Positions 13,952-15,440 of a stretch of 15,440 nucleotides of DNA are shown piece by piece. Every line of letters starts with the position of its first letter. Positions within the stretch are counted from its first letter, which is position 1. The stretch comes from an uncultured Bacteroidia bacterium. Its GTDB lineage: Bacteria > Bacteroidota > Bacteroidia > Bacteroidales > UBA932. The position numbers and the translations under genes are program-made. The DNA lies in contig CADBUS010000126.1 in the NCBI GenBank assembly GCA_902797895.1, forward strand, positions 1-15,440, written 5' to 3'. The notes under the pieces were generated by a model. It had not been told where the DNA came from. It saw only the letters and a list, made by a program, of their open reading frames with translations, and made no database searches.

Positions 13952-14713
13952 ATGGAAAAAGAGAGGGTTCTAAAGAGTACATTGGCCATAATCCCAGCCA
14001 GATACGCCTCTACCAGATTCCCCGGCAAGCCTCTTGTGGCAGTAAAGGGAGTTCCAATGGTGGTAAGGGTACTCACTCAGGCAGGTAAGGTTTTTGATAA
14101 TGTATGTGTGGCCACAGACGATATTCGCATATACGAGACCGTTGTTAGGGCCGGTGGGAAGGCTGTTATGACCTCGCCCAACCATAAAAGCGGCACAGAT
14201 AGATGTTTGGAGGCTTTGCAGAAGTTCTCTGCACAGAGTGGCAAGAATTTTGAATATGTAGTTAATGTGCAGGGAGATGAGCCTTTCATAGAGAAGGCTC
14301 AACTGCTTGCGCTCGCCCATTGTTTTGAGGATGAGGAGGTTGAGATAGCTACCATTGCAAAGCCCACCACAAGCGAGGAGGATATAAACAATCCCAACAG
14401 ACCTAAAGTGGTGGTAGATAACAAGATGAATGCCCTCTACTTTAGCCGTAGCCCTATCCCTTACAACAGAGCGGAGGAGAGAGATGCTCCCTATTTGCTA
14501 CACGTAGGGCTATATGGCTACAAGGCAAAGAGTTTGGAGAGAATCTGCTCGCTCAGCGAGGGGGAGCTGGAGAGGTTGGAGAAATTAGAGCAGCTGCGCT
14601 GGCTCCAAAACGGAATTAAAATAAGGGTGGCACTCTGCAACTGCAACTCCTACGGAATAGATACTCCGGAGGATTTGCAAAGGATTGAACAAATGGATTT
14701 TAATATAGATTAA
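13952..14713 (+). CDS. kdsB: 3-deoxy-manno-octulosonate cytidylyltransferase
   Basis: 253 residues from the ATG at 13952, the normal length for KdsB (E. coli 248). A longer frame opens with TTG at 13928, but it adds only MWLILFIA with no homology expected, so it is rejected. Motifs: AIIPARYASTRFPGKPL (12-28, nucleotide binding), TDDIRIYE near 55-62, GTDRCLEA (81-88), NVQGDEPFI (105-113) and the metal-site Asp237 in GIDTPEDL. The enzyme activates Kdo with CTP to give CMP-Kdo for the inner core of LPS, in the cytoplasm. It is divergent from the sigma-54 activator gene across 75 nt. The OmpA-family lipoprotein gene starts 10 nt after its stop. No exact -7 box is seen upstream; TTATTTTG at 13923-13930 is one base off. 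Confidence 0.96.
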   Translation: MEKERVLKSTLAIIPARYASTRFPGKPLVAVKGVPMVVRVLTQAGKVFDNVCVATDDIRIYETVVRAGGKAVMTSPNHKSGTDRCLEALQKFSAQSGKNFEYVVNVQGDEPFIEKAQLLALAHCFEDEEVEIATIAKPTTSEEDINNPNRPKVVVDNKMNALYFSRSPIPYNRAEERDAPYLLHVGLYGYKAKSLERICSLSEGELERLEKLEQLRWLQNGIKIRVALCNCNSYGIDTPEDLQRIEQMDFNID

Positions 14714-14723
14714 ATTTACTTAT

Positions 14724-15440
14724 ATGAAGAGATTTTTGAAGTTGGCTGCTGTTGTGGCTGTGGCCTTTTCGGTATCGTTCTGCGCAAGTGTTGAGCAGAT
14801 GGCAAAGATGGCCGCATTGGTTAAAACAGAGAGTAACCCTCAAGTTCTTGAGTGTGTAGCAAATCAAATTCCGGCATCATACACCGTAAAGTTTCCGGAG
14901 AAGTATTTTAACCAAAAGGCAATTCTCAAGGTTACTCCGGTTTTGGTTTATAACGGAGGCGAGATGGCCGGACCGGATTTCTGGATGCAGGGAGAAAAGA
15001 TTAGAGACAACTACCACGTAATTGCTTACAACAGAGCAAGCAGTATGACAAGAGATCTTATTTTCCCTTACAAAGAGGGTGTTGAAAAGGCTAAACTTGA
15101 GCTTAGAGCCACCGTATATAACGCTGCCAAAACAAAGAGTTTCGCCTATCCGATACCTTTCAAGGTTGCCGAGGGAACAAACTGCACCTATATGCTTGCC
15201 AAAACAAGCGGAGAGCTCTTTCAGGAGGAGCACGGATATCAGAAGGAGCTTACAGAAGAGGTTGAAACACAAATTCTTTACGATGTAAACAAGGCAGATG
15301 TGAAGGCTGCAAGGCTCAATTCCAAAGAGATAAAGGAGTTTGAAACGTTCCTGAAGAATGCCAAGAAAGATTCCAAGAGAACAGTTAAGAGCAGCAAGAT
15401 TGTTGGCTATGCCTCACCGGAGGGGCCTGAGGATAACAAC
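14724..15440 (+). CDS. OmpA-family lipoprotein, N-terminal part (3' truncated)
   Basis: An open frame of 239 codons runs off the window end with no stop. It begins MKRFLKLAAVVAVAFSVSF then Cys20-Ala-Ser-Val, a signal peptide with a probable lipidation Cys, although Phe at -1 is unusual for a lipobox. The mature part has VLECVANQIPASYTVKFPEKY-type beta structure, a DFWMQGEKIRDNYHVIAY strand pair and FPYKEGVEKAKLELRATVY, followed by QILYDVNKADVKAARL and the start of an OmpA peptidoglycan-binding domain at KIVGYASPEGPEDNN. Bacteroidales carry multiple lipoproteins of this design, which anchor the outer membrane to peptidoglycan. The remaining OmpA domain lies beyond 15440. It is probably co-transcribed with kdsB, starting 10 nt after its stop. 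Confidence 0.85.
   Translation, partial: MKRFLKLAAVVAVAFSVSFCASVEQMAKMAALVKTESNPQVLECVANQIPASYTVKFPEKYFNQKAILKVTPVLVYNGGEMAGPDFWMQGEKIRDNYHVIAYNRASSMTRDLIFPYKEGVEKAKLELRATVYNAAKTKSFAYPIPFKVAEGTNCTYMLAKTSGELFQEEHGYQKELTEEVETQILYDVNKADVKAARLNSKEIKEFETFLKNAKKDSKRTVKSSKIVGYASPEGPEDNN

Noticed and set aside
14877..15272. 131-codon open frame antisense to the last gene
   Set aside because: The plus-strand frame has a signal peptide and OmpA-family features and stays open for 239 codons; the antisense frame is a shadow.

Overview
The window reads as ordinary chromosomal DNA from a member of the Bacteroidota, probably order Bacteroidales. Five gene starts are preceded by a match to the TAnnTTTG -7 box of the Bacteroidetes primary sigma factor, and Shine-Dalgarno sequences are mostly absent. 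Gene content agrees: a RicT homologue next to a delta-prime subunit, a trmB with the FADPQ-type motif, a sigma-54 activator followed by lptE, a TPR-like gene and secG, and an OmpA-family lipoprotein of the kind common in Bacteroidales. The last gene resembles Alistipes-type proteins as I remember them; genus is a guess.

Layout: (1) 1-4275, plus strand: 3' end of a U32/DUF3656 protein, then a tightly packed operon holB-ricT-trmB (1-nt overlap, then 0-nt spacing). (2) 4293-6276, minus strand: thioredoxin, a small outer-membrane beta-barrel protein and a long-chain polyprenyl diphosphate synthase. (3) 6416-7606, plus strand: kbl (glycine C-acetyltransferase), divergent from thioredoxin. (4) 7607-7884: a convergent gap with a REP-like imperfect palindrome, a four-copy 18-bp degenerate tandem repeat grown from one palindrome arm, and a long terminator-like hairpin. 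(5) 7885-10654, minus strand: a three-gene unit PspC-PadR-PspC. (6) 10764-10807: a clear intrinsic terminator for the next operon. (7) 10896-13876, minus strand: sigma-54 activator, lptE, TPR-like gene, secG. (8) 13952 to the end, plus strand: kdsB and the 5' part of an OmpA-family lipoprotein gene that runs off the window.

Themes: DNA replication and RNA modification on the left; envelope biogenesis on the right (LPS transport and Kdo activation, Sec translocon, OmpA-like anchoring, isoprenoid carrier synthesis, PspC envelope-stress proteins).

I do not see a convincing undescribed defence or mobile system. The points most worth a second look are the PspC-PadR-PspC module with its shared N-terminal domain and juxtamembrane Cys motif, the tandem repeat derived from a palindrome arm, and the insertion in the delta-prime zinc-binding site. 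No tRNA, rRNA, CRISPR array or insertion sequence was seen.
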